DNA of 64,000 nucleotides from Streptomyces sp. NBC_01445 (lineage in GTDB: Bacteria; Actinomycetota; Actinomycetes; Streptomycetales; Streptomycetaceae). The notes beneath the pieces were generated by a model. The model was not told where the DNA came from, made no database searches, and worked only from the letters and a program-made list of their open reading frames with translations. This document shows, in pieces, positions 18,020 to 25,841 of the stretch. The stretch spans positions 4,340,001 through 4,404,000 of the forward strand of contig NZ_CP109485.1 of the NCBI RefSeq assembly GCF_035918235.1. Direction: 5' to 3'. The position numbers and the translations under genes are program-made. The first letter of the stretch is position 1. The number at the start of each line of letters is the position of its first letter.

Positions 18020-18533
18020 CGCCGGGGGTACGCGGCCTGCGGAACCATGCGCCCGTGCTCGCCCGGCTGAGCAGGACGACCATGACGACCGCCCCGATCA
18101 GCGCGATGGGCCCACCGATGTTGCCGCGCAGCGTTGCGCTCAGGCCGAGCAGGATCTGCACGCTCGCGATGACGATCGACGTGACGCGCAGCCCACGTCC
18201 CGCCCGCCCGTAGAAGCAGGCGAGGACCAGCAGCGCGACGCCGAAGATGTTCCCGCCGAACGCGGCGCCGGCGCCCCGCGCCCCCTCCGTCACGCCTACG
18301 GCGACGGAGGCGAGGAGGGCGAGGCCGACCATCACAAACGTGGTCGTCCGGGCGGCACGGAGCGAGGGCGGCATGCTCAGGGGCGGCGCGGGGGCGAACT
18401 GCGGGTTCTCCCCGTACGACCCGGGCGCGTTGTAGGGGCCGGGGATGTAGGGGACGGGAGCGCCGTGCTGACCCGGGCCGCCGTACGGACCGGGAGCGGT
18501 GGGCGGCGCCTGGTGCGGATGGTCGTTCGGCAT
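18015..18533 (-). CDS. Small membrane protein with Pro/Gly-rich N-terminus
   Basis: The protein has 172 residues of unknown function. The first 55 residues are rich in Pro, Gly, Tyr and Ala (PYGGPGQHGAPVPYIPGPYN). About four hydrophobic helices follow (TTFVMVGLALLASVAVGV, GGNIFGVALLVLACFYG, VTSIVIASVQILLGLSA and IALIGAVVMVVLLS). Such Pro-rich N-terminus plus small helical bundle proteins are common in Streptomyces. I started at the ATG at 18533 (MPNDHPHQ). The last codons overlap the terminator stem. Confidence 0.8.
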   Translation of the reverse strand: MPNDHPHQAPPTAPGPYGGPGQHGAPVPYIPGPYNAPGSYGENPQFAPAPPLSMPPSLRAARTTTFVMVGLALLASVAVGVTEGARGAGAAFGGNIFGVALLVLACFYGRAGRGLRVTSIVIASVQILLGLSATLRGNIGGPIALIGAVVMVVLLSRASTGAWFRRPRTPGA

Positions 18534-18595
18534 GCCGCGGACTCTAATCCCGGCGCCGTGACCCGGGGGGCGCACGCGCGCGGCCGGCCGGAGAC

Positions 18596-18676
18596 AAAAA
18601 ACGGGCCGGTCCGTGGGGGGGAGACGGACCGGCCCGAGGGGGGGTTTCCACCATAACCCTTCGTAAGTGATGGTGG
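18596..18676 (-). ncRNA. Probable small RNA resembling actinobacterial 6C RNA
   Basis: Read on the minus strand, the order is as follows. A hairpin has CCACCAT (18670-18676) pairing with ATGGTGG (18648-18654). Then comes AAA plus a run of seven C (18638-18644). A perfect 12-bp hairpin follows (18624-18635 with 18603-18614) whose loop holds a second run of seven C. Finally six T (18596-18601) form a textbook intrinsic terminator. No minus-strand protein gene lies immediately upstream, so the terminator belongs to a short independent transcript. Two C-runs of six or more beside stems are the hallmark of the 6C RNA family. The 5' end is not defined. Confidence 0.6.
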
Positions 18677-18868
18677 GTGCATCGGCGTGCCACAACTACT
18701 CTCCGAAGTCGCCCGACGACGGCTGGAGGTATGTTTCCGGCCGCTTCGGGCGGGGTTTCGCAACGGTTTTCCCGGCTTGCGGCCCGCGCGCGGCGTCCCC
18801 CTGAAGGGTTAGTCGTGCGACGAACGCGCGCTTGACGCCCGAGCCGACCGGAGGTTGGCTGCGCACCC

Positions 18869-19204
18869 ATGGCGACCTTCACCGTGCCGGGACTCGAGGC
18901 CGAACTGCCGCTGGAAATCGCGGAGTCGGGGCGGGCGCGGCGACGCGGGCTGCTCGGCCGGGACGGGGTGAACGGCGCGCTCCTGCTGACGTCGTCGTCG
19001 AGCGTGCACACCCTGGGGATGCGCTTCGTCATAGATGTGGCGTATTTGGACCGGCGTGGCACGGTGCTCGCCGTGCGGACGATGCGGCCGGGCCGGATCG
19101 GACTCCCCCGGTTGCGCGCCCGGCGCGTCCTGGAGTCGGAGGCGGGGGCTATGGCCCGGTGGGGGGTGCGGCGGGGGGTGCGGGTGACGGTGCTGGGGCG
19201 GTGA
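18869..19204 (+). CDS. DUF192 domain protein
   Basis: The protein has 111 residues. Features of the DUF192 (PF02643) family are ARRRGLLGRDGVNGALLL, the strand SSVHTLGMRFVIDVAYLD and the C-terminal RARRVLESEAGAMARWGV. The family function is unknown; structures suggest a small beta barrel. The usual signal peptide is absent, so this copy is probably cytoplasmic. It starts at an ATG with no clear ribosome site. Its last codons enter a short tandem repeat. Confidence 0.85.
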   Translation: MATFTVPGLEAELPLEIAESGRARRRGLLGRDGVNGALLLTSSSSVHTLGMRFVIDVAYLDRRGTVLAVRTMRPGRIGLPRLRARRVLESEAGAMARWGVRRGVRVTVLGR

Positions 19205-19274
19205 CGACCCTGGGGCGGTGACGACCCGTCGCGTACCGCTTGTCACGTACTGCTTGTCACGTACCGCGTGTCGC
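19193..19274. repeat. Two adjoining short tandem-repeat arrays
   Basis: CTGGGGCGGTGACGACC is duplicated exactly at 19193-19209 and 19210-19226, with the DUF192 stop codon inside the first copy. Directly after come three 14-bp units, GTACCGCTTGTCAC-like, at 19233-19246, 19247-19260 and 19261-19274. The rest of the 19205-19507 gap shows no gene. Confidence 0.8.
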
Positions 19275-19507
19275 GCGAGGGCCCGGTGGCCGTGGACGAG
19301 GAGGGGGAGGCACGCGGCACCGCGCAGCCCCCTCCACTGCACGGTGCCGCCGCGCAGCTTTGCTCACGCGAATTGCCTTGGTCTGAACCTACGTGACGGT
19401 GACACGTGTAGCGAGCCCTTGTCGGTAACGATGCAGAATCGGTTGGAGGGTGGGCCTCCGGAAAAGGCCCCGCGAACTCCTCCCGCTTGGGGGCCAATTG
19501 CCGTGAA

Positions 19508-20296
19508 TCACCCGGCGATCGGCTTGCGGGCCTCGATGAGGTGGCGGGTGCTGTGGGCGACGAACGGCCCTTCTTTCTCGAGCCGTTCATGCAGCTCAAG
19601 GAGGAGCGGCCGGTACGCCTCGACGGTGAAGCCCGGAACCATCCAGATCACCTTGCGCAGGAAGTGCACGACGGCACCGATGTCGAAGAACTCGATGCGC
19701 AGGCGCTCGGCGCGCAGGTCGACGACTTCGAGTCCGGCCGCTTCGGCCTCGGCGCGCTCGCCCTCCGGGTCGCGGCCGTTCCTGACCTCCTCCGGCTGCG
19801 GGCCGAGGAAGTACTCGACGACCTCGAAGACGCTGCTCGGGCCGACGTGCTGCGCGAAGTACGTACCGCCGGGCATCAGCACCCGGGCGATCTCGGCGAA
19901 CGGGGCCTTCACGGGGTGGCGGCTGGTCACCAGATCGAACGTGCCGTCGGCGAACGGCAGCGGCGCCTCTTCCGGCGAGGCGACGACCACGACGCCGCGC
20001 GGGGCGAGCAGCGCCGAGGCCTTGGCGACGTTGGGCGGCCAGCCCTCGGTGGCGGCGATCAGCGGGGGCAGCTTCGGGGCGGAGGCGAGGACCTCGCCGC
20101 CGCCGGTCTGGAGGTCGAGCCCGGCCGACGCGCGGCCCATGCGCTCACCCATGGCACGCGCGTAACCCCAGGAGGGCCGCTCCTCGGTGGCCCGGCCCTC
20201 GAACCAGGAGAAGTCCCAGCCCTCCACGGGGGCGGCGGCCGCCTCCGCGACGAGCTCGTCGAAGGGGCGGCCGGCGGGGGTGGGGGGTGTGCTCAT
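19508..20296 (-). CDS. Class I SAM-dependent methyltransferase
   Basis: The protein has 262 residues. The N-terminal cap contains WDFSWFEGR, and the Rossmann core has GLDLQTGGGEVLA as the SAM-binding motif I, FADGTFDLVTSRHPV as motif post-II and EIARVLMPGGTYFAQHVG as motif III. Motif I reads D-L-Q-T-G-G-G-E rather than the canonical D-x-G-x-G-x-G, a variation seen in this Streptomyces family. The substrate is unknown. The ATG at 20296 was chosen over an upstream start at 20410, which would overlap the divergent DinB gene. Confidence 0.88.
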   Translation of the reverse strand: MSTPPTPAGRPFDELVAEAAAAPVEGWDFSWFEGRATEERPSWGYARAMGERMGRASAGLDLQTGGGEVLASAPKLPPLIAATEGWPPNVAKASALLAPRGVVVVASPEEAPLPFADGTFDLVTSRHPVKAPFAEIARVLMPGGTYFAQHVGPSSVFEVVEYFLGPQPEEVRNGRDPEGERAEAEAAGLEVVDLRAERLRIEFFDIGAVVHFLRKVIWMVPGFTVEAYRPLLLELHERLEKEGPFVAHSTRHLIEARKPIAG

Positions 20297-20408
20297 GGGG
20301 CCATGTTCGCAGCGGCGTTGCCGCGACGGCACATGGTTTTGTGCCGCCCGGGCCGTCCATCCTTCACGGGAGGGGGCGTTGTCGGCGGGCGCTGCTACGT
20401 TCCCCGGC

Positions 20409-20915
20409 ATGGGAATCCACGTGCCCTACACCGGGGGCGAGAAGGAAAGTCTGCTGGCAGCGCTCGACCGGCACCGCGACGTCGTGCTCTGGAAGCTGCA
20501 GGGCCTCGACGAGGAGCAGGTACGGCGGCCGATGGCGCCTTCGGGGAACAGCCTCCTCGGCCTGGTCAAGCATCTGGCGTCGGTCGAGTACGGCTGGTTC
20601 TGCGAGACGTTCGGGCGGCCGGTGGAGCCGCTGTGGTTCGACCCGGAGACGGACGAGGACCTGCGGGTGGGCCCCGAGGAGTCCACGGAGCGCATCGCCG
20701 CGTTCTACGGCCGGGCGCGGGCCGCGTCCGACGCCGTGATCGCCGAGGTCGGGCTCGAGGAGACCGGCACGTCGTGGGACGGCAAGAAGGTGTCGATGCG
20801 GTGGGTGCTCATCCACATGCTGGAGGAGACGGCCCGGCACGCGGGCCACATCGACATCCTGCGGGAACTGATCGACGGCGCGGCCGGTGACCACCAAGGG
20901 ACGTCGCGGGCGTGA
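20409..20915 (+). CDS. DinB/DUF664 metal-binding protein
   Basis: This 168-residue four-helix protein has the DinB-type triad of metal ligands: His in LVKHLASVEYGW and two His in EETARHAGHIDILREL. The mid-part WDGKKVSMRWVLIHMLEE is typical of DUF664 members, which are related to mycothiol-dependent enzymes. It may be a thiol S-transferase, but the catalytic role is unproven. It is divergent from the methyltransferase and 208 bp upstream of the P450 gene. Confidence 0.88.
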   Translation: MGIHVPYTGGEKESLLAALDRHRDVVLWKLQGLDEEQVRRPMAPSGNSLLGLVKHLASVEYGWFCETFGRPVEPLWFDPETDEDLRVGPEESTERIAAFYGRARAASDAVIAEVGLEETGTSWDGKKVSMRWVLIHMLEETARHAGHIDILRELIDGAAGDHQGTSRA

Positions 20916-21123
20916 TCGCTCCGGTCTCCCCTTCCTCACCTGTCTCTCACCGAACTCCCGCACGGTTCCCAGACCGATCCGCTGTAGTGGGGCGGGGGAC
21001 GGTAACCGCCCGCCCCTGCCTCGGCCTACGGGGGTTCTCCACGTACCCTGGGCGGATCCGCTCCGGGCACCGCTGCCCGACACAGGTAACGGCACCGTCC
21101 GTCCCGCGCCGAAATGCGAGCAC

Positions 21124-22551
21124 ATGTCCGATCGTTCCATTCGCTCCGTTCGTTCCGCCCGTTCAGCGATAGCGGCTCGTTCCGCACGCCCAGCGGAAGC
21201 GGCTCGTTCCGCACGCTCGGCGATAGCGGCCCGTTCCGCACGATCCTCAACAGCGGCCCGTTCCGCACGATCCTCGATAGCGGCCTGGCTCACCCGCCTC
21301 TACTTCGCCCGGCTCCGGAAGAAGGGCGGCCTCGACCTGTCCGTCCTCTCGAAGCTGCCCGACGCCGCGCTCCTTCCGCTGCGCCGTGACGGCCTCGACC
21401 CGGTGGCCGAGATCGGCGAGCTGCGTGACCGGGAGCCGGTCAGCAGGCTGCCCATCCCCGGCATGACGGTCTGGCTGGTCACCGGCTACGACGAGGCGAA
21501 GGCCGTACTGGGCCACGGGTCCGCGTTCAGCAACGACTTCCGGAACCTGGTCGGCAACACCGGCGTCACCGACGACCAGAACCCGGGCGGGCTCGGCTTC
21601 ACCGACCCGCCGGACCACACCCGGCTGCGGAAGATGCTGACGCCGGAGTTCACGATGCGCCGGCTCTCCCGGCTCACGCCCCGTATCCACGCCATCGTCG
21701 AGGAGCGCCTCGCCGACCTCGCGAAGGCGGCGGGCGGCGACGGCGCCGTGGACCTCGTCGAGCACTTCGCGATGCCGGTGCCCGCGCTGGTGATCTGCGA
21801 ACTGCTCGGCGTCCCCTATGAGGACCGGGACGACTTCCAGCAGTTCTCCGTGGCCCGCTTCGACGTGTTCGGCGGCGCGGGCGCGTCGTTCAGTGCCGTG
21901 TCGCAGTCCCTCGACTACCTGCGCGGGATCGTCGCCGAGCAGCGCCGCAACCCCGGCGACGGCCTCCTCGGCATGCTCGTACGCGAATACGGCGACTCCA
22001 TCACGGACGAGGAGCTCACGGGCCTCGCCGACGGCGTCCTCACCGGCGGCCTGGAGACCACCGCGAGCATGCTGGCGCTCGGCACGCTCATCCTGCTCCA
22101 GAACCCCGAGCACTTCGCCGCGCTGCGCGACGCGGAGGACCCGGAGGCCGTCGCCGCGCCCTTCGTCGACGAGCTGCTGCGCCATCTGACCGTCGTCCAG
22201 ACCGCGTTCCCGCGCTTCGCGCGCGAGGACGTCGAGATCGGCGGAGTCCCGATATCCGACGGCGACATAGTCCTCGTCTCCCTCAGCGCGGCGGACCGCG
22301 ACGGGCGCCTCGGCGAGGACATGGACCGCTTCGACCCGTCCCGCCAGGTCACCGGCTCCCACCTCGCGTTCGGCTACGGCATCCACCGCTGCATCGGCGC
22401 CGAACTCGGCAAGATGGAACTCCGCGCGGCCTTCCCCCAACTGGTCCGCCGCTTCCCGGAGTTGAAGCTCGCCGTCGAGCCCCGCGACCTGGAGTTCCGC
22501 AAGCTGTCGATCGTGTACGGGGTGGACACACTGCCGGTCCGGCTCGGCTAG
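21124..22551 (+). CDS. Cytochrome P450 with repeat-derived N-terminal extension
   Basis: The protein has 475 residues. The monooxygenase core begins near residue 57 (AWLTRLYFARLRKKGGLDL). It contains the I-helix GGLETTAS, the K-helix DELLRHLTVV region and the heme-ligand loop FGYGIHRCIGAELG with the axial Cys. The I-helix lacks the usual Thr-preceding AGxDT wording and reads GGxETT, which is common in bacterial P450s. The K-helix E-x-x-R is present as ELLR. Residues 10-54 are five tandem copies of a nine-residue R-S-A-R-S-x-x-A-A unit encoded by 27-bp DNA repeats. The start at ATG 21124 is uncertain; if translation begins after the array the repeat would be leader. No redox partner gene is adjacent. 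Confidence 0.88.
   Translation: MSDRSIRSVRSARSAIAARSARPAEAARSARSAIAARSARSSTAARSARSSIAAWLTRLYFARLRKKGGLDLSVLSKLPDAALLPLRRDGLDPVAEIGELRDREPVSRLPIPGMTVWLVTGYDEAKAVLGHGSAFSNDFRNLVGNTGVTDDQNPGGLGFTDPPDHTRLRKMLTPEFTMRRLSRLTPRIHAIVEERLADLAKAAGGDGAVDLVEHFAMPVPALVICELLGVPYEDRDDFQQFSVARFDVFGGAGASFSAVSQSLDYLRGIVAEQRRNPGDGLLGMLVREYGDSITDEELTGLADGVLTGGLETTASMLALGTLILLQNPEHFAALRDAEDPEAVAAPFVDELLRHLTVVQTAFPRFAREDVEIGGVPISDGDIVLVSLSAADRDGRLGEDMDRFDPSRQVTGSHLAFGYGIHRCIGAELGKMELRAAFPQLVRRFPELKLAVEPRDLEFRKLSIVYGVDTLPVRLG
21151..21285 (+). repeat. Five 27-bp tandem repeats at the start of the P450 gene
   Basis: Units start at 21151, 21178, 21205, 21232 and 21259 and share CGTTCCGCACG...AGCGGCC. Each unit is in phase with the P450 frame, so copy-number changes would keep the frame. 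The last two units differ at only one position or so, which points to recent amplification. Confidence 0.88.
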
Positions 22552-22573
22552 CGGAGCGCGCGGCGCCGGGGGA

Positions 22574-23239
22574 TCACTGTTCCGTGCCGGTCGAGTCGGC
22601 CGAGTCCGTGGCCGCCCCCTTCGGGAACGTCACCTCCACGCGGCGGTTCTTCTTGCGGCCCTCTTCGCTGTTGTTGTCGGCGATCGGGTAGTCCTCGCTG
22701 TAGCCCCGCACCGCGAACGTGACGTCCTGATCCTGTGAACCGAGGGCTGCCGCCAGCTCGTCGTGCACGGCCTCCGCGCGCTTCTTCGAGAGCGTCAGCC
22801 CGTGCGCGTACGACCCGAGGTCGTCCGTGAAACCGAAGACGCGGACGTTCGTGGCGTGCTGCGCCTTGATCTCGTCTGCGATGGCCTGGATCCGGGACTT
22901 GGCGTCCGGATTCAGCTTGGAACTGTCCTTCTGGAACAGCACCTCCGCCTGAAGCGCGAACTTCACGTCCTGGTTGGTGTCCTCGCGCCGCTCGTCGCCG
23001 GACAGGTCCTCGACGACGGACTTGATGTCGAGCACCTTGGCCGGCGCGAGCGTGGCGCCGTCGGCGAGCTTCAGCCCGGGGCTGTTGGCGTCGACGTCCG
23101 GGGGCGGGGAGGTGGTGGTACTCCCCGGCGGAGCGCCTGACGGCTCCGGATCATCGGCGTAGGCGCTGCCGCTGAGGCTTCCGCTGAAGGTGATCAGGGC
23201 GACGGTGGTGAGGGCGGCGAGGCGACGGGTGAGGGGCAT
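22574..23239 (-). CDS. Secreted OmpA-family C-terminal domain protein
   Basis: The protein has 221 residues. A signal peptide (RRLAALTTVALITFSGSLSGSAYA) is followed by a Pro/Ser/Thr linker and an OmpA-like peptidoglycan-binding domain: ALQAEVLFQKDSSKLNPDAKSRI, VRVFGFTDDLGSYAHGLTLSKKRAEAV and GRKKNRRVEVTF. In a Gram-positive this probably anchors something to the wall. It begins 4 bp after the lipoprotein gene and is the last gene of the Tad operon, which suggests it holds the pilus or its base in the cell wall. Confidence 0.88.
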   Translation of the reverse strand: MPLTRRLAALTTVALITFSGSLSGSAYADDPEPSGAPPGSTTTSPPPDVDANSPGLKLADGATLAPAKVLDIKSVVEDLSGDERREDTNQDVKFALQAEVLFQKDSSKLNPDAKSRIQAIADEIKAQHATNVRVFGFTDDLGSYAHGLTLSKKRAEAVHDELAAALGSQDQDVTFAVRGYSEDYPIADNNSEEGRKKNRRVEVTFPKGAATDSADSTGTEQ

Positions 23240-23243
23240 GGGG

Positions 23244-23834
23244 TTACTCGCCCTCGGAGATTTCTACGGGGGCGGGGGGCATGGCGCCGACTTGGAAGCT
23301 CACCTTTGTAGTGCCTTCCGGAGGCGCGGGGAACTGGGCGAACCACGTGGCGCTCTCCCCGGACCTGAGCCGGCTGAATTTCGTGCAGAGGCAGCGGCCG
23401 TTGGTGTCCCGCAGGACGAGGTACTTCTTCTTGCCCTGCTCGTCCACGAGGCTCGCGCCGGACAACGAACCTCCATTGGCCGCGAGTTCGCGTTCGTCGC
23501 TCTGCCAATCGGCTCCGAGCCATGACCTGGATCCGTCGTTGCGCACGGTTCCCGAGACAGTCACAAACCCGCCTTGGTCGCGTGTCGCGGAATTGATCGC
23601 GACAGAGACGTCGCCGTCCTTGCTCTCCGCCAGGACTTTGTCCGTGGACGGGGTCGGCGACGCGTCCTGCTTGTCGTCACTCCCCTTCCCCGCGGGGGCG
23701 GACGACGAGGATTCGGCCTTGGGACCACCGTTGTCGTCACTGCCGCCGCAGCCGGCCACCGTAAGGACCAGCCCTGAAGTGATCGCCACCGCAGCCAGTG
23801 CCCGGCGGGTCGTCATGGTGCGCCGAAGATTCAT
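23244..23834 (-). CDS. Tad-operon lipoprotein
   Basis: The protein has 196 residues. The signal sequence ends in the lipobox LTVAGC, followed by a Ser/Asp/Lys-rich linker. A beta-rich domain from about residue 75 (VSVAINSATRDQGGFVTVSGTVRNDG) contains the cysteines of RCLCTKF. It resembles immunoglobulin-like domains of secreted proteins, without a named family that I recognise. Its position between the TadG-like and OmpA-like genes suggests a pilus-assembly or wall-attachment role. Confidence 0.8.
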   Translation of the reverse strand: MNLRRTMTTRRALAAVAITSGLVLTVAGCGGSDDNGGPKAESSSSAPAGKGSDDKQDASPTPSTDKVLAESKDGDVSVAINSATRDQGGFVTVSGTVRNDGSRSWLGADWQSDERELAANGGSLSGASLVDEQGKKKYLVLRDTNGRCLCTKFSRLRSGESATWFAQFPAPPEGTTKVSFQVGAMPPAPVEISEGE

Positions 23835-23860
23835 TGCCGCGACTTCCCTCTCGTGATGTG

Positions 23861-24469
23861 TCAGTCGGCCAGGTGTACGGAGAAGAGAACGGAGGGATCG
23901 GGCAGATCGCCTGCCTCGAAGTCATCCGGGTCAAAATCGAAGGAATCGCCACCGTCGCAGTCGAATTCCACGACCTTTGCCGGATCGGCGGACGGAGCCA
24001 CGTCGCAGCGCGGTTCGATGACAGCAGTGGCCTCGGCCGTCGCGTGCTTCGACTCCGTGCCGGGAATGACGGAATCGCCGACCGTGCCATTGGACTGCAC
24101 TTTCGCCCAATAGCCCGGATAGCCGTTCACCTCGGACGGTCCGAATCCGACGACGCGGGCATCGTTGCCGGCAGCCAGGTTGTCCGCCGCGCCCCTGGCC
24201 CCGTCCCCGGTGAACTTGTCACCCGCGAGCCAGTCCAGCCAGTCGTCCCCCGCGCCGATGGCCTTCCCCAATCCGGTCATCAATTCGTCCCTCGAGTCCT
24301 GGGCAGCCGCCAAAGCAGCGGCATCCGCGGCCGATTGGGCGCCATTGCGCGCGGAGGCTGCCTGGGCGAATGCGAAGAACGCGAAGGCGGCGAAGAGCAG
24401 GATCGCCGTGAGCCAGATATAGATGGGAAGGGTCTGACCGCGATCACCGGAGAGCCGCGCGATGGTCAG
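23861..24469 (-). CDS. TadG-like (Tad domain) pilus assembly protein
   Basis: The protein has about 202 residues. The N-terminal Tad motif GDRGQTLPIYIWLTAILLFAAFAFFAFAQAASARNGAQSAADAAAL is a hydrophobic pseudopilin-like helix followed by the conserved AADAAAL stretch. The C-terminal half is acidic (DFDPDDFEAGDLPD) with two Cys. No ATG, GTG or TTG is well placed. The frame becomes plausible at a CTG (24469) that overlaps the TGA of the upstream pilin gene as CTGA, in the way ATGA overlaps usually do. The true start needs experiment. Confidence 0.75.
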   Translation of the reverse strand: MTIARLSGDRGQTLPIYIWLTAILLFAAFAFFAFAQAASARNGAQSAADAAALAAAQDSRDELMTGLGKAIGAGDDWLDWLAGDKFTGDGARGAADNLAAGNDARVVGFGPSEVNGYPGYWAKVQSNGTVGDSVIPGTESKHATAEATAVIEPRCDVAPSADPAKVVEFDCDGGDSFDFDPDDFEAGDLPDPSVLFSVHLAD

Positions 24470-24687
24470 CCGCCGCCGATTACCCGGTCGACCGCGTCTC
24501 CGATCGCACCGGAGATCAACCCGTCCAGTCCCAACTGGTCGATCAACGTAAAGATCCCGGCAATCAAAATCATCAGCCCCGCATACTCCACGAACCCCGC
24601 CCCGGAATCCCGTTCTCTCCCGCGGACGCGGTCCCCCACCGTCACGGTCCACTTCACCCACACCCCGAGTACGCGTTCCTTCAGCAC
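24466..24687 (-). CDS. Flp-type pilin-like small protein
   Basis: This 73-residue protein has a short cationic head (VLKERVLGVWVKWTVTVGDRVRGRERD) followed by SGAGFVEYAGLMILIAGIF. Gly, the Glu at +5 and Tyr match the G-x-x-x-x-E-Y processing/assembly signature of type IVb Flp pilins, and a hydrophobic helix follows. It could be the main pilus subunit. GTG start at 24687 with GAAGGGGAA upstream. Its TGA overlaps the next frame. No prepilin peptidase gene is in the window. Confidence 0.78.
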   Translation of the reverse strand: MLKERVLGVWVKWTVTVGDRVRGRERDSGAGFVEYAGLMILIAGIFTLIDQLGLDGLISGAIGDAVDRVIGGG

Positions 24688-24834
24688 GGTTTCCCCTTCG
24701 TTCCCGCACGACTTCGCCGCCCCGAACCTCCCGGGCACCATACGCAACGTACGGGAACTGCAACCCTCTGTGCCGTGTTTCGCACATTAACGGCGCACGC
24801 TTGACCGGAAGTTGGTCGCTTCCTGTCATGCCCC

Positions 24835-25698
24835 TCACCGCCCGTCGTACGCCACCACGACCCCACCCAGATCGCGGGCGACCTTCGCGCCGAGGGTGGT
24901 GTCGCAGAGGTTGACGGTCCAGTTGCCCGCGGTGACCAGCTCGGCGGGGACACCGCGGTACTTGATCGCCTCGCGCAGGGCGGCATCGCGGCGGGCGTGG
25001 GTGGGGTGCAGGGTCAGGACGGCGCAGTTGGTGGAGTCCGAACCCGGCTTCCCGGTCTCACACTTGATGCTTCCGGTGCTCGTCGTCTCCCGTTGGAAGC
25101 AGCCCACGGAGGCGGCCACGTCGTCCGCCAGGGCGTCCACCTTCTTGTAGGTGGGAGTGGAAGGGATCCGTTGGAGTGGGTACTTGGGGGTCTTCGCCCC
25201 CTTAGCCTTCGCGTCCAGGACCACCGCGTGCAGCGCATTCGCGACCGCCGGGGCGGACGGCGGGTCCATGACGCGGATGTACCAGTTCCCGGCCGCGACC
25301 AGTGTCTGCGCGTACGCGCCCGTGCGCCGGGACTCGATCGACGTACCGATCTCCGTCTCGGACACGACGTCGGGGTCGAAGACCGAGATCTCGTTCTCGA
25401 CCTTCACCCCGTCGACTGTCGCGACGCAGTCCGCCGTGGAGCTGCCGTCGTAGTCCCGGCTGCGTACGGTCTCGCAGTCGAGGCCGGCCTTTTCCATCGC
25501 GGTTACGAGATCGCCCGCCGTCGCGAACCGCGGCCCCTTGGGCACATTGCCCGGGATGGGCATGCTCTCCGCCTGGTGTTGCTGCGGCGCCATCGGACCG
25601 GCGCAGGCGCTGAGTGCGAGAAGCCCGATCCCGGCAGTGAGCGATACGCGGACTCCCCGCATCGTGCTCTTCGTCCACCCGATCGGCAGGCCGTCCAT
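24835..25698 (-). CDS. Secreted lipoprotein of the Tad operon
   Basis: The protein has 287 residues. The signal sequence ends in lipobox LSAC (GIGLLALSACAG). Two similar segments each end in an AGNW motif, TLVAAGNWYIRVMD and ELVTAGNWTVNLCD, and each follows a stretch with a conserved Cys pair, which suggests an internal duplication. I do not recognise a named family. The ATG at 25698 has a perfect GGAGGTG 8 bp upstream; an in-frame ATG at 25662 would give a shorter signal peptide. Confidence 0.8.
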   Translation of the reverse strand: MDGLPIGWTKSTMRGVRVSLTAGIGLLALSACAGPMAPQQHQAESMPIPGNVPKGPRFATAGDLVTAMEKAGLDCETVRSRDYDGSSTADCVATVDGVKVENEISVFDPDVVSETEIGTSIESRRTGAYAQTLVAAGNWYIRVMDPPSAPAVANALHAVVLDAKAKGAKTPKYPLQRIPSTPTYKKVDALADDVAASVGCFQRETTSTGSIKCETGKPGSDSTNCAVLTLHPTHARRDAALREAIKYRGVPAELVTAGNWTVNLCDTTLGAKVARDLGGVVVAYDGR

Positions 25699-25841
25699 CG
25701 ACGTCGTCACCTCCCCCCGGAGACCGGTGCACCATTCGCAAGTGCCAACTAAACGCTCCGGTCACTGTAGCCAGTCGATGCGCCACACAGCAGCCGTTCA
25801 CCATCGCTGCTTCAAACAAGCGAGGCCTCGGCGCTCGGCTC

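Noticed and set aside
21151..21285. CRISPR array of 27-bp repeats
   Set aside because: The copies are adjacent without spacers and in phase with the P450 frame; no cas genes are nearby.
20409..22551. Biosynthetic gene cluster around the P450
   Set aside because: No polyketide, peptide or terpene synthase, ferredoxin or tailoring genes lie nearby; neighbours are a DinB protein and the end of the Tad operon.
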